DNA of 64,000 nt from Rhizobiaceae bacterium (GTDB taxonomy: Bacteria > Pseudomonadota > Alphaproteobacteria > Rhizobiales > Rhizobiaceae): NCBI GenBank assembly GCA_029233925.1, contig JARGOX010000004.1, positions 1-64,000 of the forward strand. The letters run 5' to 3'. Positions 9,222 to 18,793 of this stretch are shown here, piece by piece. Both the position numbers and the translations under genes were made by a program. The notes beneath the pieces are model-generated. The model had not been told where the DNA came from. It ran no database searches and saw only the letters and a program-made list of their open reading frames with translations. Numbering within the stretch: position 1 is the stretch's first letter; every line of letters begins with the position of its first letter.

Positions 9222-9261
9222 TTTTTTGAAAGTCATCCGGTGAGTTTTCGCTTTCAAAAAA
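9222..9261. promoter_or_regulatory. Inverted repeat between lysR and puuD, likely operator
   Basis: TTTTTTGAAAG at 9222-9232 is repeated as its exact reverse complement at 9251-9261, with an 18-base spacer. It lies in the divergent promoter region between the LysR gene and puuD, where LysR proteins normally bind. The 9-mer TTGAAAGTC within it also occurs upstream of xdhA at 3117-3125. Confidence 0.5.
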
Positions 9262-9304
9262 TGCCCGCGCCCTGCAAAATGGCGCAAACCAAAGGGGAAG
9301 CCGC

Positions 9305-10558
9305 ATGTATGAATTTGCCATTGCCTGGGACTGGCTGTCTTTTGCCGCGCGCTGGCTGCACGTTGTGACGGCCATCGCCTGGATCGGCTCGTCCTTCTAT
9401 TTCATTGCGGTGGATCTGGGCCTGCGCCAGCGCCCCGGATTGCCCGAAGGCGTCCATGGCGAGGAATGGCAGGTGCACGGCGGTGGTTTCTACCATATCC
9501 AGAAATATCTGGTGGCCCCGGCCGAGATGCCGGAGCATCTGACCTGGTTCAAATGGGAATCCTATGCCACCTGGATGTCCGGCTTTGCGATGATGTGCAT
9601 CGTCTATTATGCCGGCGCCGACCTCTATCTGATCAATCCGGAGGTGCTGGATATTTCAGCCCCCGTGGCGATCATCATCTCGCTGGCATCCATCGTCTTT
9701 GGCTGGATCGCCTATAATTTTCTGTGCAAGGCCTCGCTCGGCTACTCCGACACCTTCCTGATGGTGTTCCTGTATCTTGTGCTCGTTGCCATGGCCTGGG
9801 GGTTTACGCAGGTATTCACAGGCCGCGCGTCCTTCGTCCACCTGGGGGCCATTACGGCGACGATCATGTCGGCCAATGTGCTGCTGATCATCATTCCCAA
9901 CCAGAAGATTGTCGTTGCCGACCTGGTTGCCGGGCGCAAGCCCGATCCGAAATACGGCAAGATTGCCAAGCAGCGCTCGACCCACAACAATTACCTCACC
10001 CTGCCGGTGATCTTCCTGATGCTGTCGAACCATTATCCGCTGGCCTTTGCCACCGAATACAATTGGTTGATTGCATCGCTGGTCTTCCTGATGGGCGTCA
10101 CCATCCGCCACTGGTTCAACACACGCCATGCCCGCAAAGGCAATCCCACCTGGACATGGCTGGTCACGCTGGTGCTGTTCATCCTCATCATGTGGCTGTC
10201 GACAGTGCCGAAAATTCTGACCGGTGAAAGCGAAGAGGCCTCCATGCAGGTCGCACCGGCGTTTGCGCGTTTTACAGCCGATGCGCATTACCCGGCGGCA
10301 AAAGACGTAATCGTGTCGCGCTGCTCCATGTGCCACGCGCAGGAGCCCGTCTGGGAAGGCATTATCGCCGCGCCCAAGGGCGTCATGCTGGAAGAGGATG
10401 CACAGATTGCCTCTCATGCGCTCGAAATCTACCTGCAGGCCGGGCGCAGCCACGCCATGCCACCGGCCAATATCACGCGGATCGCGCCTGAAGAACGGAA
10501 GTTGCTGGTGGCCTGGTTTGAAAGCGCCGCAGCCTCCAAAGCGGAGAATGCCCAGTGA
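9305..10558 (+). CDS. puuD: Urate hydroxylase PuuD (membrane protein with cytochrome c domain)
   Basis: PuuD (417 aa) oxidises urate to 5-hydroxyisourate and passes electrons through its haem. The first 310 residues are a membrane domain with about eight helices, starting with WLHVVTAIAWIGSSFYFIA and containing GGGFYHIQKY. The C-terminal domain carries one haem c motif, CSMCH, at about residue 340, and MPPAN near the end as the likely methionine ligand. It takes the place of a soluble urate oxidase; none is seen in the window. It overlaps guaD by 4 bases (GTGA). Confidence 0.93.
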   Translation: MYEFAIAWDWLSFAARWLHVVTAIAWIGSSFYFIAVDLGLRQRPGLPEGVHGEEWQVHGGGFYHIQKYLVAPAEMPEHLTWFKWESYATWMSGFAMMCIVYYAGADLYLINPEVLDISAPVAIIISLASIVFGWIAYNFLCKASLGYSDTFLMVFLYLVLVAMAWGFTQVFTGRASFVHLGAITATIMSANVLLIIIPNQKIVVADLVAGRKPDPKYGKIAKQRSTHNNYLTLPVIFLMLSNHYPLAFATEYNWLIASLVFLMGVTIRHWFNTRHARKGNPTWTWLVTLVLFILIMWLSTVPKILTGESEEASMQVAPAFARFTADAHYPAAKDVIVSRCSMCHAQEPVWEGIIAAPKGVMLEEDAQIASHALEIYLQAGRSHAMPPANITRIAPEERKLLVAWFESAAASKAENAQ

Positions 10559-11862
10559 CATCACGGCTGATCAGGGGAAGGCTTCTGTCCTTCAAGGATG
10601 TGCCCCGGGACATCGATGACACATCATCCTACAGCTATGAGGAAGATGGCGCGGTGCTGACCACGGACGGCGTGATCATCGCCTCGGGCGATTATGCCAG
10701 CGTGAAACAACAGGCACCGGCGGAGGCCATCGCGATTGATCACCGGCCCCATCTGATCATGCCCGGCTTCATCGACACCCATCTGCACTTTCCGCAAATG
10801 CAGGTGATCGGCTCCTATGCGGCAGCGCTGCTCGAATGGCTCAATACCTATACATTCGTCGAGGAGCAGAAATTTGTTGATCCGGTTCACGCGGCGCGCA
10901 TAGCCACGGCCTTTTTCGACGAGCTTGTGCGCCACGGCACAACCAGCGCCGTGGCCTATTGCTCCGTTCACAAGAGCTCCGCCGAGGCGTTTTTCACCGA
11001 AAGCCACAGGCGCAATTTCCGCATGATCGCCGGCAAGGTGATGATGGACCGCAATGCGCCGCCTGCCCTGCTCGACACGCCGCAATCGGGCTATGACGAC
11101 ACCAAGGCCATCATCGAGGAATGGCATGGCAAGGGCCGTCAGATGGTGGCCATCACGCCGCGTTTCGCCATTACCTCCAGCCCCGAACAGCTGGACATGG
11201 CCGGCGCGCTGATGCGCGAATTCCCCGACCTGCACATGCAGACGCATCTGTCGGAAAACCACGCCGAAATCGAATTTACCAAAGAGCTCTATCCGCAGCA
11301 CCATGACTATGTGGCGGTCTATGACCATTACGGCCTGCTGGGACCCAAAAGCCTGTTCGGCCACTCCATTCACCTCAGCGACCGCGAGGCCGATGCCATG
11401 TCGGCCAGCGGCTCGGTCGCGGTCTTCTGCCCGACCTCCAATCTGTTTCTGGGCAGCGGTCTCTTCGACCTCAAGAATCTGGACGAACGCGACGACCCGG
11501 TGCGCATCGCCATCGCCACCGATATTGGCGGCGGCTCCAGCTATTCAATGCTGCGGACATTGGATGAGGGCTACAAGATCCTGCAATTGCAGGGCCAGCG
11601 CATGACGCCGCTGGAAAGCTTCTACCGCATCACCCTCGGCAATGCCCGGGCGCTGTCGCTGGAAGACAGGATCGGCACCATCGAACCTGGCCGCGAGGCC
11701 GACATGGTGGTGCTCAATGCCGGCGCCACACCGGCCATGGCGCTGAGAATGGAAACAGTGACGAAGCTGAGCGAGGAACTCTTCCTGCTGCAAACGATGG
11801 GCGACGACCGGGCCATCGTCGAGACCTATATCGCGGGCGAACCGGCGAAGAGTGTTTTGTAG
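10555..11862 (+). CDS. guaD: Guanine deaminase
   Basis: GuaD (435 aa) converts guanine to xanthine. It is an amidohydrolase: GFIDTHLHFPQMQ holds the HxH metal ligands, YTFVEEQKF, QTHLSEN and GHSIHLSD follow, and TDIGGGSSYSML carries the late aspartate. Length matches the family. The GTG start overlaps the puuD stop, so both are cotranslated. It supplies xanthine to XdhAB. The gene ends 22 bases before the tRNA-like fragment that marks the island edge. Confidence 0.94.
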   Translation: MTSRLIRGRLLSFKDVPRDIDDTSSYSYEEDGAVLTTDGVIIASGDYASVKQQAPAEAIAIDHRPHLIMPGFIDTHLHFPQMQVIGSYAAALLEWLNTYTFVEEQKFVDPVHAARIATAFFDELVRHGTTSAVAYCSVHKSSAEAFFTESHRRNFRMIAGKVMMDRNAPPALLDTPQSGYDDTKAIIEEWHGKGRQMVAITPRFAITSSPEQLDMAGALMREFPDLHMQTHLSENHAEIEFTKELYPQHHDYVAVYDHYGLLGPKSLFGHSIHLSDREADAMSASGSVAVFCPTSNLFLGSGLFDLKNLDERDDPVRIAIATDIGGGSSYSMLRTLDEGYKILQLQGQRMTPLESFYRITLGNARALSLEDRIGTIEPGREADMVVLNAGATPAMALRMETVTKLSEELFLLQTMGDDRAIVETYIAGEPAKSVL

Positions 11863-11884
11863 GGGGGGCCGCACCGGAAACACT

Positions 11885-11932
11885 GATTGAAAATCCTCGT
11901 GTCGGCGGTTCGATTCCGCCTCCGGGACGCCA
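11885..11932 (+). other. 3' fragment of a tRNA-Phe-like gene, likely attachment site
   Basis: From the GATTGAAAATC anticodon arm (GAA anticodon) through the variable region GTGTC, the T arm GGCGG-TTCGATT-CCGCC and an acceptor-like TCCGGG segment ending in CCA, the sequence follows bacterial tRNA-Phe. The 5' half (acceptor strand, D arm and 5' anticodon stem) is missing, and the end GGGACGCCA does not match the normal acceptor exactly. Such anticodon-to-3' fragments are typical att sites left by tRNA-targeting integrases. It sits exactly where the purine genes stop and the defence island begins. No second copy and no integrase were found in the window. Confidence 0.6.
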
Positions 11933-12040
11933 CTTTTAAGTAGTAATATCAGTGGATTAAATGCGAGCACGGTATGCGTCATGACCGTGGATAGTCATGG
12001 GGTATCAATCTGCACCGGTTCAATTTCAACCAATCCACGC

Positions 12041-13786
12041 CTACGGGGTTCCAGTAGTTCCGGATGGTGCCGCCACGGTCATGACCGTCTTGTAGTGCGT
12101 CAAGCATTGATCGATACGAGACAAAAGGTCTGAGAAACCTGAAAAATCTACGGTTGAGGCGTTTGCGCGTACAACTTTCTCGGCAAAGACAACTTTTCCG
12201 TAGGCCGTTTCATCTCCATGATCCTTCTTTTTGTCGAAGGGTTTTCCGTCGAGAACAGTTGCCAGCAGCGCTGGCAGAAATAGATCTTCAATATCCCTAT
12301 CCATCGGAGGCGTAACTTCGGGCACTTTAACCAAATAGAGGTTTTCGCCGAGATGATAGAACGGCTCGGTCGTTATTTTTGAGATCTTCTTCCCGCATTT
12401 TTTGGCCGCGTTTTTAAAGACTTTGTCTGGTCCTCCATCGTTATCGCACAGGATTATAACTGGGTGTTCCATCGGTCTGTAGACATACTTTTTAAGTATG
12501 TTTGAGTATTGCGAAACAAGAGACGCTTGCCCCGACGCACCATGCCCCAAGTTCAATACATCACGGGTCGTTCCGGTAGGGCGAAGGAAATTGACTGAAT
12601 GTGTTGTCTGTCCATCTTTCTCCTCCACCAAAGCAGGAAATGATTTGGCCAGGGACCTGATCGCACATTTTAGGTAGGTGATATCAGAAATTCCTTCTGT
12701 CACGATCACGGGAGCCAACGGTGCTGCAAAATGTTTGTACAGAAGGAATTTTCGATAGAGATCGACAGGCGCATGAGGCGGCTCAAACTCTCCCGCTCTG
12801 GTGGCGAGACGATTTACTTGTGGCTTTCGATCTCTTCGTGCTTTCACAAAATAGATGTGTGACAGCATCCCTTCCAAAGGGTTGAGACTGTCAATTGGTT
12901 CTGGCGCATCCCCGGACTTCTTGTAGTAGGAGCCAGTACGGAACAGTGAGTTACACATCGAACGAGCGGTTCGATAATAGTCAATATTAACATTTGCTTT
13001 TGCATTGACGACCAAGCCTGTCACTGTTTGTCGAGACCGGCGTAACGACATTCTTGTCTTACTTTCGTTCAGTGTGAAACCAGCGCGTTCGATTTGTTTG
13101 CTTAATCGCTTTCCTGCTATCCAATCGCTGCCGTGGACGTTAATGGCAATCTCCGTGGGGAAAAGTTTTTCATTCGTTGAGAAGGTTAAGTCATCAGCAT
13201 AGCGAGTATATGTACACCTTGTGTCACGCGCCATAGCCAGCAACCGAAGATCAAGAATGTTACCAATAAGATTTGAAATTACAGGAGAGCAAGGACTCCC
13301 TTGGGGAAGCGCATTATCGTGGCAGGCAATTTGCGCGATGATGGTCGCGATAGCGGGATCAAGAGTGAAAGCTTTGTCGTGAATGAAAAAGCCTCGCACT
13401 CGTCCAAAATTCAACGTACCAAAGAAATTCTCTATATCCACATTGAAGACAAATCGGCGACGACGATGCACCTCCGCATTAGAGATAATTGTGCGATTTT
13501 TCTGAAATCCATGCGATGCATGCCAAAATCTCGGGTGAATCTTTTGATGTTCGGTCACGCACTCGTAGAGCAGTTCACCCATCCGCCTTTGTAACAACGA
13601 AAGAGATTTTTCTGGTGCATTGATCGTTCGTGTACCGCCGTTCTTTTTCGGGATTTCAAACTTTCGGTATTTATGGGCGGTGGGAAGTTTGTAGAGGACA
13701 TAGCTTGCGCCCTTGGGGGTAAAACCAAGAAGTTTGGCAAGGTCAGTTAAGTTTTTTGCGTTCTGTAATTTTTCTAAGGAACTCAA
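12041..13786 (-). CDS. Retron reverse transcriptase with C-terminal TOPRIM domain
   Basis: This 581-residue protein makes msDNA and carries its own effector. The RT part shows VDIENFF (116-122), PQGSPCSP (161-168) and the YADD active site (196-199). It has both retron-specific marks: NAEVH (103-107, the NAxxH motif) and VTG (255-257). Residues about 358-460 form a TOPRIM domain, with VTEG (Glu364) and the CDND pair (Asp448, Asp450). RT-TOPRIM fusions are known from retron Ec67 (Eco2) relatives, and the length is similar. The TTG start at 13786 is the only one that keeps the full N-terminus; an ATG 11 bases upstream is out of frame and stops at once. The msr-msd RNA lies just upstream. Confidence 0.88.
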   Translation of the reverse strand: MSSLEKLQNAKNLTDLAKLLGFTPKGASYVLYKLPTAHKYRKFEIPKKNGGTRTINAPEKSLSLLQRRMGELLYECVTEHQKIHPRFWHASHGFQKNRTIISNAEVHRRRRFVFNVDIENFFGTLNFGRVRGFFIHDKAFTLDPAIATIIAQIACHDNALPQGSPCSPVISNLIGNILDLRLLAMARDTRCTYTRYADDLTFSTNEKLFPTEIAINVHGSDWIAGKRLSKQIERAGFTLNESKTRMSLRRSRQTVTGLVVNAKANVNIDYYRTARSMCNSLFRTGSYYKKSGDAPEPIDSLNPLEGMLSHIYFVKARRDRKPQVNRLATRAGEFEPPHAPVDLYRKFLLYKHFAAPLAPVIVTEGISDITYLKCAIRSLAKSFPALVEEKDGQTTHSVNFLRPTGTTRDVLNLGHGASGQASLVSQYSNILKKYVYRPMEHPVIILCDNDGGPDKVFKNAAKKCGKKISKITTEPFYHLGENLYLVKVPEVTPPMDRDIEDLFLPALLATVLDGKPFDKKKDHGDETAYGKVVFAEKVVRANASTVDFSGFSDLLSRIDQCLTHYKTVMTVAAPSGTTGTP

Positions 13787-13807
13787 GATAAACTCATGTT
13801 GTTAGGT

Positions 13808-13939
13808 GCTTACGGGCACTCTTAAGCGAGGTTTACCGATCATCAGAAAATCGAAAATACCGAAAGGAACTGAAGGTAGCAGCCTACCTACCGTTGTTGT
13901 CATTTGCCGCGATGCGCAGCAGAAAGTCTGCCCGTAAGC
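13808..13939 (-). ncRNA. Retron msr-msd non-coding RNA
   Basis: An 11-base perfect inverted repeat (13808-13818 and 13929-13939; GCTTACGGGCA on the transcript's 5' side) brackets 110 bases and ends 22 bases before the RT start. This is the a1/a2 architecture of retron RNAs. Inside are a six-pair hairpin at 13906-13920 (GCTGCG-CAT-CGCGGC, one G-U pair) and a five-pair hairpin at 13875-13888 (GGTAG-CAGC-CTACC). The 3' part is an A/T-rich stretch that would be the msd template. The branching G and exact msd ends cannot be fixed by eye. Confidence 0.75.
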
Positions 13940-14006
13940 TCGTATGAACTTGAATGAAAAACGCTCAAATTGCAAGGCTATCCGATTGATTTTGTGCCAA
14001 TATTCT

Positions 14007-15419
14007 TTACATAAAGAATCGGAAATCATAAACACGATCGACCATATCTGGGTTCTGCTGAAGAATCTCAGCGAATGCCTTTGAGTATCCAAGTGTCACG
14101 GGCAAATTCTTGTAAAGCGTGTTGTTGTTCCAGTCCATCTTGGTTAATCCAAGAACCCCTGAACAGGTTTCATGCCACCCCCCTTCACCTGAGTAGCGAC
14201 GTAGAAGAATCGGAGATGGCGTCGGTTTGAGGCCGCCTTCTTTGTAGACATTATAGCGTGGGTTATCGACGTGAACTCCTTGCACGCTGCCTTGTGTCCA
14301 AAGCAAAGCTTCGTTTTCGCTGAGGGGAACATACGTGCCCCGATCTACTGGGTATCCATGAGCAGCGAGTGGCGCCCCCTCGAAACGAACACCCTTCCAG
14401 CCCGTGCCTTTAACAATCTGTACAAGCTCGACTTCTGTGCCATCCCGAAAACTATCAAGCGCGCCAAGAATCTCATCTTCCTTGAACGGTGTGTTCTTGT
14501 GAATTGTAACTTTTTTCGGAATCGCACCTAAGTGGCCGCGCTGGTATATTTCGAGGCTGCGGGTCAACACAGACTGGATTTCATAATATGACAGGTAGGG
14601 ATTTCGCTGCTGATCTTGCGTGAATTCTTGCGCATCATAGGCAACGAACTTGAACCCTGTGCCATCAGGATCAAAGACTTGGCTGCAGCATGTACTGTAC
14701 TGAGTTCCAGTTTCTTTGTCGGTTTTCATGGCATAGCTGATGCCGATGAAAGCCTCATCCACACTAAGACCGGCTAGTTTCCATGGGATTCCCCCGGCTT
14801 TTGCATAGATGGCGACACTTAACCCCCACATGACGTTCGCGCGGCATTGCCTTTTGAAGCTGGCCTCCCGAACGATTTGGATGGGAATGTTTGAAGGCGC
14901 GCAATACGCCTTCAAATAGTCATGGAAGTCGAAATTATCGCCGTCAAAGCAAGCCGCCCAGCTATCTGGTAGGTACACCAGAGCAACATCAAAATTGCTA
15001 GCTTGCTTTTGCAAAGTAGCAATATGTTGGAAAAGGCCCTGAGCTAAACCAACCTTGTCTCGCTTTTGGGAAAATGCGTCGAGTTCCTGAGGGAACGCCA
15101 AAATCAAAGCATCATCTTGGGTGGCAATTGGTACTCTGAAGAGAGTGTTGAAACCCGGGTATTCGGGGTAATAGTTTTTTGCTTCTCGCGGGCGAACTGT
15201 TCGGTTCATCTCCATTGTAAGACCTCGAAGCCGATCCATATCAGCCCGTGGAGCAAGAAGAGCAAAACGAACAGATGCCGGAAATCCAAGCTTTAACCCG
15301 TAGGGGCCGTGTTGAATTAGGCCAAGTAGGGGGTGTTTGTGTTGCCTGCCGTCGTTGAAAATGAGTTCAGGCTCAGCAATGCGTGAGTATCCCCCAAGGG
15401 CGCTGTCTGATGCAGCCAT
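14007..15419 (-). CDS. Short prokaryotic Argonaute (MID-PIWI)
   Basis: This 470-residue protein fits a short pAgo made of MID and PIWI domains only. The MID region holds [12 protein letters not shown], with the lysine and glutamine expected in the guide 5'-phosphate pocket. The PIWI part starts at [13 protein letters not shown] and contains IGISYA and later [22 protein letters not shown] near the C-terminus. The catalytic aspartate tetrad of slicing Argonautes is not evident, as is usual for short pAgos. Its ATG shares one base with the stop of the SIR2-APAZ gene (TAATG), so the two are translated together. In the known SPARSA systems this protein senses foreign DNA by a guide and switches on the SIR2 partner. 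Confidence 0.87.
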   Translation of the reverse strand: MAASDSALGGYSRIAEPELIFNDGRQHKHPLLGLIQHGPYGLKLGFPASVRFALLAPRADMDRLRGLTMEMNRTVRPREAKNYYPEYPGFNTLFRVPIATQDDALILAFPQELDAFSQKRDKVGLAQGLFQHIATLQKQASNFDVALVYLPDSWAACFDGDNFDFHDYLKAYCAPSNIPIQIVREASFKRQCRANVMWGLSVAIYAKAGGIPWKLAGLSVDEAFIGISYAMKTDKETGTQYSTCCSQVFDPDGTGFKFVAYDAQEFTQDQQRNPYLSYYEIQSVLTRSLEIYQRGHLGAIPKKVTIHKNTPFKEDEILGALDSFRDGTEVELVQIVKGTGWKGVRFEGAPLAAHGYPVDRGTYVPLSENEALLWTQGSVQGVHVDNPRYNVYKEGGLKPTPSPILLRRYSGEGGWHETCSGVLGLTKMDWNNNTLYKNLPVTLGYSKAFAEILQQNPDMVDRVYDFRFFM

Positions 15420-17182
15420 TACACCAACCTCTTTGCAAAAGCGGTGCGTGTTCCAATCAAGAACTCTGGGTTCTCCGCTTGGCTGCCACCGTCAAAAGCA
15501 GTTAGTTTAACCTCAGTGTCCCGCTCATTCGTACCTAAAGCAATACGAACCCAAGCATCGAGAAGCGCGTTAAATGTCTTATTAAAACGATTGGAGCGGC
15601 GCTTATCCAAAATCGGAATAGCATCCCGTCTTGCCCTCGGTGGCCAGACCCAGATATCAGGGTCTATTTGCAACCAAGCCCGCCCACCTTTGACCTCCAA
15701 AGAGACGCGTGCGGCTTCTGCCCACCTTACCTGTTCTTGATGGGGATGGTCGTCGGTCACTTCTGTAAAAAGCCCCGAAATCTTCGCAGAGAAACTTCCT
15801 ACGACTGCCTTTAAGGGATCAAGCTGATCCAAATCGTCACTGTGGGGGTCAACGATCAGCCAAGACGCGTAGCGAGTCGACCTTGAAAGAAGCGGCTTAT
15901 CTTTGGCAAGGGCCTTACAAAGAGCCGCTTCAATGAAACCTTTTACATGTAGGCTCTCTGGCGCGGTTGGATCGCTAGGCAACTCAACATCACCAATAGA
16001 GGAAATCTCGTGTCCAAAACACTCCTGCACTAGTGATCGCCGCCCCCAACACCATACATTCTCGGCCTTGGTGAAAATGAGATTCCCCTCCGCGTCACCC
16101 TGCGACTTGCGGAGATCGGACCAGTCCTTCGGGTTTTTGAAATCTAGTGACAGACAAGTCTTCGGAAGTGTTTTGATGGGAAGAGCATTAAAGCGCACCA
16201 ACGGGTTCGCTGTTCCAACTGGCGGCACGGGAATAGAAACCGTCGCGGCGCTAGATTTCCTGACTTGGAGGTCCAATTTCGCCGTTTTGCCTTCTATGTT
16301 CCGCCAAATACGTGAAAGCAATGAATCAAAAGTTTCAACCGGAACGTAATTGGCTCTAACGCCCTTTTCGGTCGCTTGATCTAGCAAACTTTGAACAGCG
16401 GGAAGCGGACGGCTCCCTTTCATGCCGGTCCAGAGTAAGCCATGAGGAAAAGGATTAGACCCGTCGAGTGCAGAACGAAATAGCGCCATGACACTCTCAT
16501 CACGGCCACTATATCCCGTAACAACGAACCCAAAACGGCTACTTGCATTCTCGAAACAACGCGATAGGTGCCTGTTTTGGCTTGCGAGATCAGCCGACAA
16601 ATTCTTCAGATTGTCGTAGCGAAAATCGCCATGGAGCTTGCAGTAAACGGGGTATTCTTCATTGTTGAGAGCGTCGATTGCGGAACGAGAACCTTCCAAA
16701 TGGAATGCGGACAACGACATGGCTCCAACATCGGCCACCGCTTTTTCGATTACACTGTCAAAGTTCGTGGTGAAAACAGCACGTGTCATCCCAGATGAAA
16801 GCATTGCGCCAAAAACGCGGTGTCCAACGGACAGTGATACTTTTTCTTCCGATAGCTTCGCTTTTAAATATCTTCGCTGCCGTTCTCTGTCCTCACCAAA
16901 TATTTTTTCAAAGCACATAGAGTATTCTTTATCATCCCAAAGAGGCGGAAACCCTCTAGTCAATAAAAATGATTGGATCTTTTCTTGGACTGCTCCCAGC
17001 TGCATGTCTTGATGAGATATTTCTTGGTTTTCTTCCCTACAATAATAACGTCTCTTCATGTCCCACAGCAGGTCGGTAGCGGTCGGAAGACCTGCCGAAC
17101 GAGATGAGCCTGCTCCTAGAAACCAAGCGAAGTTTTCTGGGCGTTCACATATTGATGCTGTTAATTGTGCTTGATCGATCAA
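15419..17182 (-). CDS. SIR2-APAZ effector of a SPARSA-type Argonaute system
   Basis: This 587-residue protein has an N-terminal SIR2 NADase domain: [13 protein letters not shown] at 21-33, TTNFD at 138-142, KLHGD (histidine 184) at 182-186 and GYSGRD at 223-228. The remaining 300 or so residues would be the APAZ domain that contacts the short Argonaute. Together the pair matches SPARSA systems, which deplete NAD and stop growth when plasmid or phage DNA is sensed. The gene is first in a minus-strand series followed by pAgo and the retron. An 8-base inverted repeat (CTACCGCA, 17193-17200 and 17264-17271) lies in its upstream region. Confidence 0.87.
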   Translation of the reverse strand: MIDQAQLTASICERPENFAWFLGAGSSRSAGLPTATDLLWDMKRRYYCREENQEISHQDMQLGAVQEKIQSFLLTRGFPPLWDDKEYSMCFEKIFGEDRERQRRYLKAKLSEEKVSLSVGHRVFGAMLSSGMTRAVFTTNFDSVIEKAVADVGAMSLSAFHLEGSRSAIDALNNEEYPVYCKLHGDFRYDNLKNLSADLASQNRHLSRCFENASSRFGFVVTGYSGRDESVMALFRSALDGSNPFPHGLLWTGMKGSRPLPAVQSLLDQATEKGVRANYVPVETFDSLLSRIWRNIEGKTAKLDLQVRKSSAATVSIPVPPVGTANPLVRFNALPIKTLPKTCLSLDFKNPKDWSDLRKSQGDAEGNLIFTKAENVWCWGRRSLVQECFGHEISSIGDVELPSDPTAPESLHVKGFIEAALCKALAKDKPLLSRSTRYASWLIVDPHSDDLDQLDPLKAVVGSFSAKISGLFTEVTDDHPHQEQVRWAEAARVSLEVKGGRAWLQIDPDIWVWPPRARRDAIPILDKRRSNRFNKTFNALLDAWVRIALGTNERDTEVKLTAFDGGSQAENPEFLIGTRTAFAKRLV

Positions 17183-17288
17183 ATTACTGCTTCTACCGCA
17201 ATGTTAGTTAGTCACTCGTTAGTGTTAGCATAGATTGTATCCGCCGATGTTTCCACAACAAGGTGCGGTAGTATTGAAAGTGGAAAGC

Positions 17289-17492
17289 CTATTTGATTGT
17301 CACTGCCTTCTTCGCCTCATCTAATGCCGCAGACCCCTTCACCTACTGCCAAGGTGTCCTTGGCTTCCGTGTTTTCGCCAGTTCTGGGAATCCCTTTGTA
17401 TCAGTGGCGGCAGCGCGCAGGCGTTCGTGGGCCTCGCGTGGGTCGACCTTCAGTTCGTCACAGATAGTCTTCAACGTCACGATATCAGCCAT
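17289..17492 (-). pseudogene. Small conserved hypothetical protein interrupted by an in-frame TAG
   Basis: From ATG 17492, with a clear AAGGAG six bases upstream, 49 residues run MADIVTLKTICDELKVD to KPRTPWQ. A TAG at 17343-17345 follows, and then the same frame goes on for 17 more residues (VKGSAALDEAKKAVTIK) to a TAG at 17289. As I recall, rhizobial homologues have PWEWVKGS at this place, so the TAG stands where tryptophan is expected (TGG to TAG). Function is unknown; the family looks like a small helical DNA-binding-type protein. It may be a decayed gene or a readthrough product. Confidence 0.6.
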
Positions 17493-17961
17493 GTCGGTCT
17501 CCTTTGGTTCTGATGAAGATCGATAAGACGAGGTCAACTGGAATGTCAGGGACACGCCCAAACAAATCCCTAGAGCATACGGCGTTAATCGCGCGCGGCC
17601 GCGCTACGTTGAGCCAGAGGGCCTCGTGGCCGTGACAAAAACATCCTGTTGCGACGAACGTGCCGTCGATGGGAGTAGCGGCCCCTAATTGCCGCGTTAA
17701 GGCGCTCATGGGCTGCGCCGGATAGTTGGAAGGCCGATGGGGATCAGACTGGCCACTTGTGCCTCGGAAAAGCCGACCCAATTTCCTAGATTCGCCTCCC
17801 GGCACTGCGCCTTCTAAAACGCTGTTTGTGGATGCTCGTCTGCCTGAGGCATGCCAACCTGCACCTGTGGTCTCACCGCGCCCCTGCAGGATTCGCCCTG
17901 ACAAGAAGCAGCCCCGAATCTTATCGCACTTGCGACGAACTCGAAATCAAGGAGGTGAGAA
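17493..17961. other. Intergenic stretch, nothing recognised
   Basis: Several frames are open here on both strands, but none shows a family motif or a convincing start. The region is GC-rich and looks like decayed coding DNA. The last bases contain the strong ribosome-binding site of the next small gene (AAGGAGGTGAG at 17949-17959). Confidence 0.4.
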
Positions 17962-18192
17962 ATGACGATACGCGCGACATGGGCCTTTAATGGCCAAATG
18001 AAAACTATTGTGGGGAATTGGCACCTGCTCTGGTGCCTGCTGTTTGGCCCGCTCTATTACCTGTTCAAGGGGATGTGGTGGTAGGCGATATTATCGCTGA
18101 TTACGGCCAACGGTCTGTGGGTGGGCTTCCCGCTGTACAATCGTGCCATCGTCCTCCGCCACCTTCACCGCAAGGGCTGGGTGCAAGAATGA
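17962..18192 (+). pseudogene. DUF2628-like small membrane protein interrupted by an in-frame TAG
   Basis: ATG 17962 follows an almost perfect Shine-Dalgarno sequence. Forty residues (MTIRATWAFNG through FGPLYYLFKGMWW) lead to TAG at 18082-18084. The same frame then continues for 35 residues (AILSLITANGLWVGF, then RHLHRKGWVQE) to TGA at 18192. Joined, the product is a membrane protein of about 76 residues with two helices and the FGP-x-Y...GMWWW pattern of DUF2628-like proteins. As in the small gene at 17289-17492, the TAG stands next to tryptophans, where TGG would be expected. Decay is the simplest reading. Confidence 0.6.
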
Positions 18193-18793
18193 CCATGAAG
18201 GCACCCAAGCAGTTTGTTACCCGAGTGGAACCCAGCGGGTGATGCTGGAATATATCACCAATGCGGACTGCATGAAAAGGCTCGGTAATTTGGCTCCGAC
18301 TCGAAACCGACAGACTGATACATGAACCTCGTGTCGTCTGGGCGGGTGTTGAAGGGCGCAGGCCCGGTCGCCGTCGCAAGGTGGCCAAAGGGGATGGGGA
18401 AGGCGTTTTTTTGAAGCGCGCGCCATGTGGGCAGACAAGGCGAAATGCATACTGCCGAGAATTCAGGGCCTGAGCCGCTAGTTCATGATGCAGTTTGAGA
18501 CGCCGAGGCATTGCCTCGTTTTGGCCGGTGCCTCCACTTTTTCGACCGAGCAGCCAGCGCTTCGGGGCTTTCAGGTAATGTGCTTTGTTAAATGACTCAA
18601 GCACCAGCATTGCGGTATGGTCTCGCCCTTGAAGGAGTGAATTGAACCAAGACGCACGGAAACAGTAGGCTCGTGATCCGAGTCATACGGACGCTGATTT
18701 GGACTTGTCACGGTTTGGTTCGCTGCCCTCATTGGGCTTAGCTCCCGTTCTCGTATCAATGGGAGGATTGGGCGCAGAGTGTTGAGCGAATAT
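18193..18793. other. Gene-poor stretch of about 600 bases, nothing recognised
   Basis: There are long open frames on the minus strand, but their products are low-complexity and rich in Pro, Arg and Ser, without family motifs. No tRNA, terminal repeats or CRISPR-type repeats were seen. It most likely holds remnants of mobile DNA between the broken small gene and the HigBA pair. Confidence 0.4.

Noticed and set aside
11885-11932. Reading the tRNA-like fragment as the end of selenocysteine tRNA
   Set aside because: An 8-base acceptor strand plus G and CCA would fit tRNA-Sec, but the GATTGAAAATC arm with GTGTC variable region is that of tRNA-Phe, and no selenocysteine tRNA body lies upstream.
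12041-13786. Group II intron or diversity-generating reverse transcriptase
   Set aside because: No maturase or endonuclease domain, no template/variable repeat pair, and both retron-specific motifs are present.
17485-17904. Open frame of 139 codons on the minus strand
   Set aside because: No family motif and no good ribosome-binding site; it overlaps the start region of the small gene at 17492.
18101-18610. Open frame of 169 codons on the minus strand
   Set aside because: The product is low-complexity (Pro, Arg, Ser) and runs antisense to the second half of the TAG-interrupted small gene.
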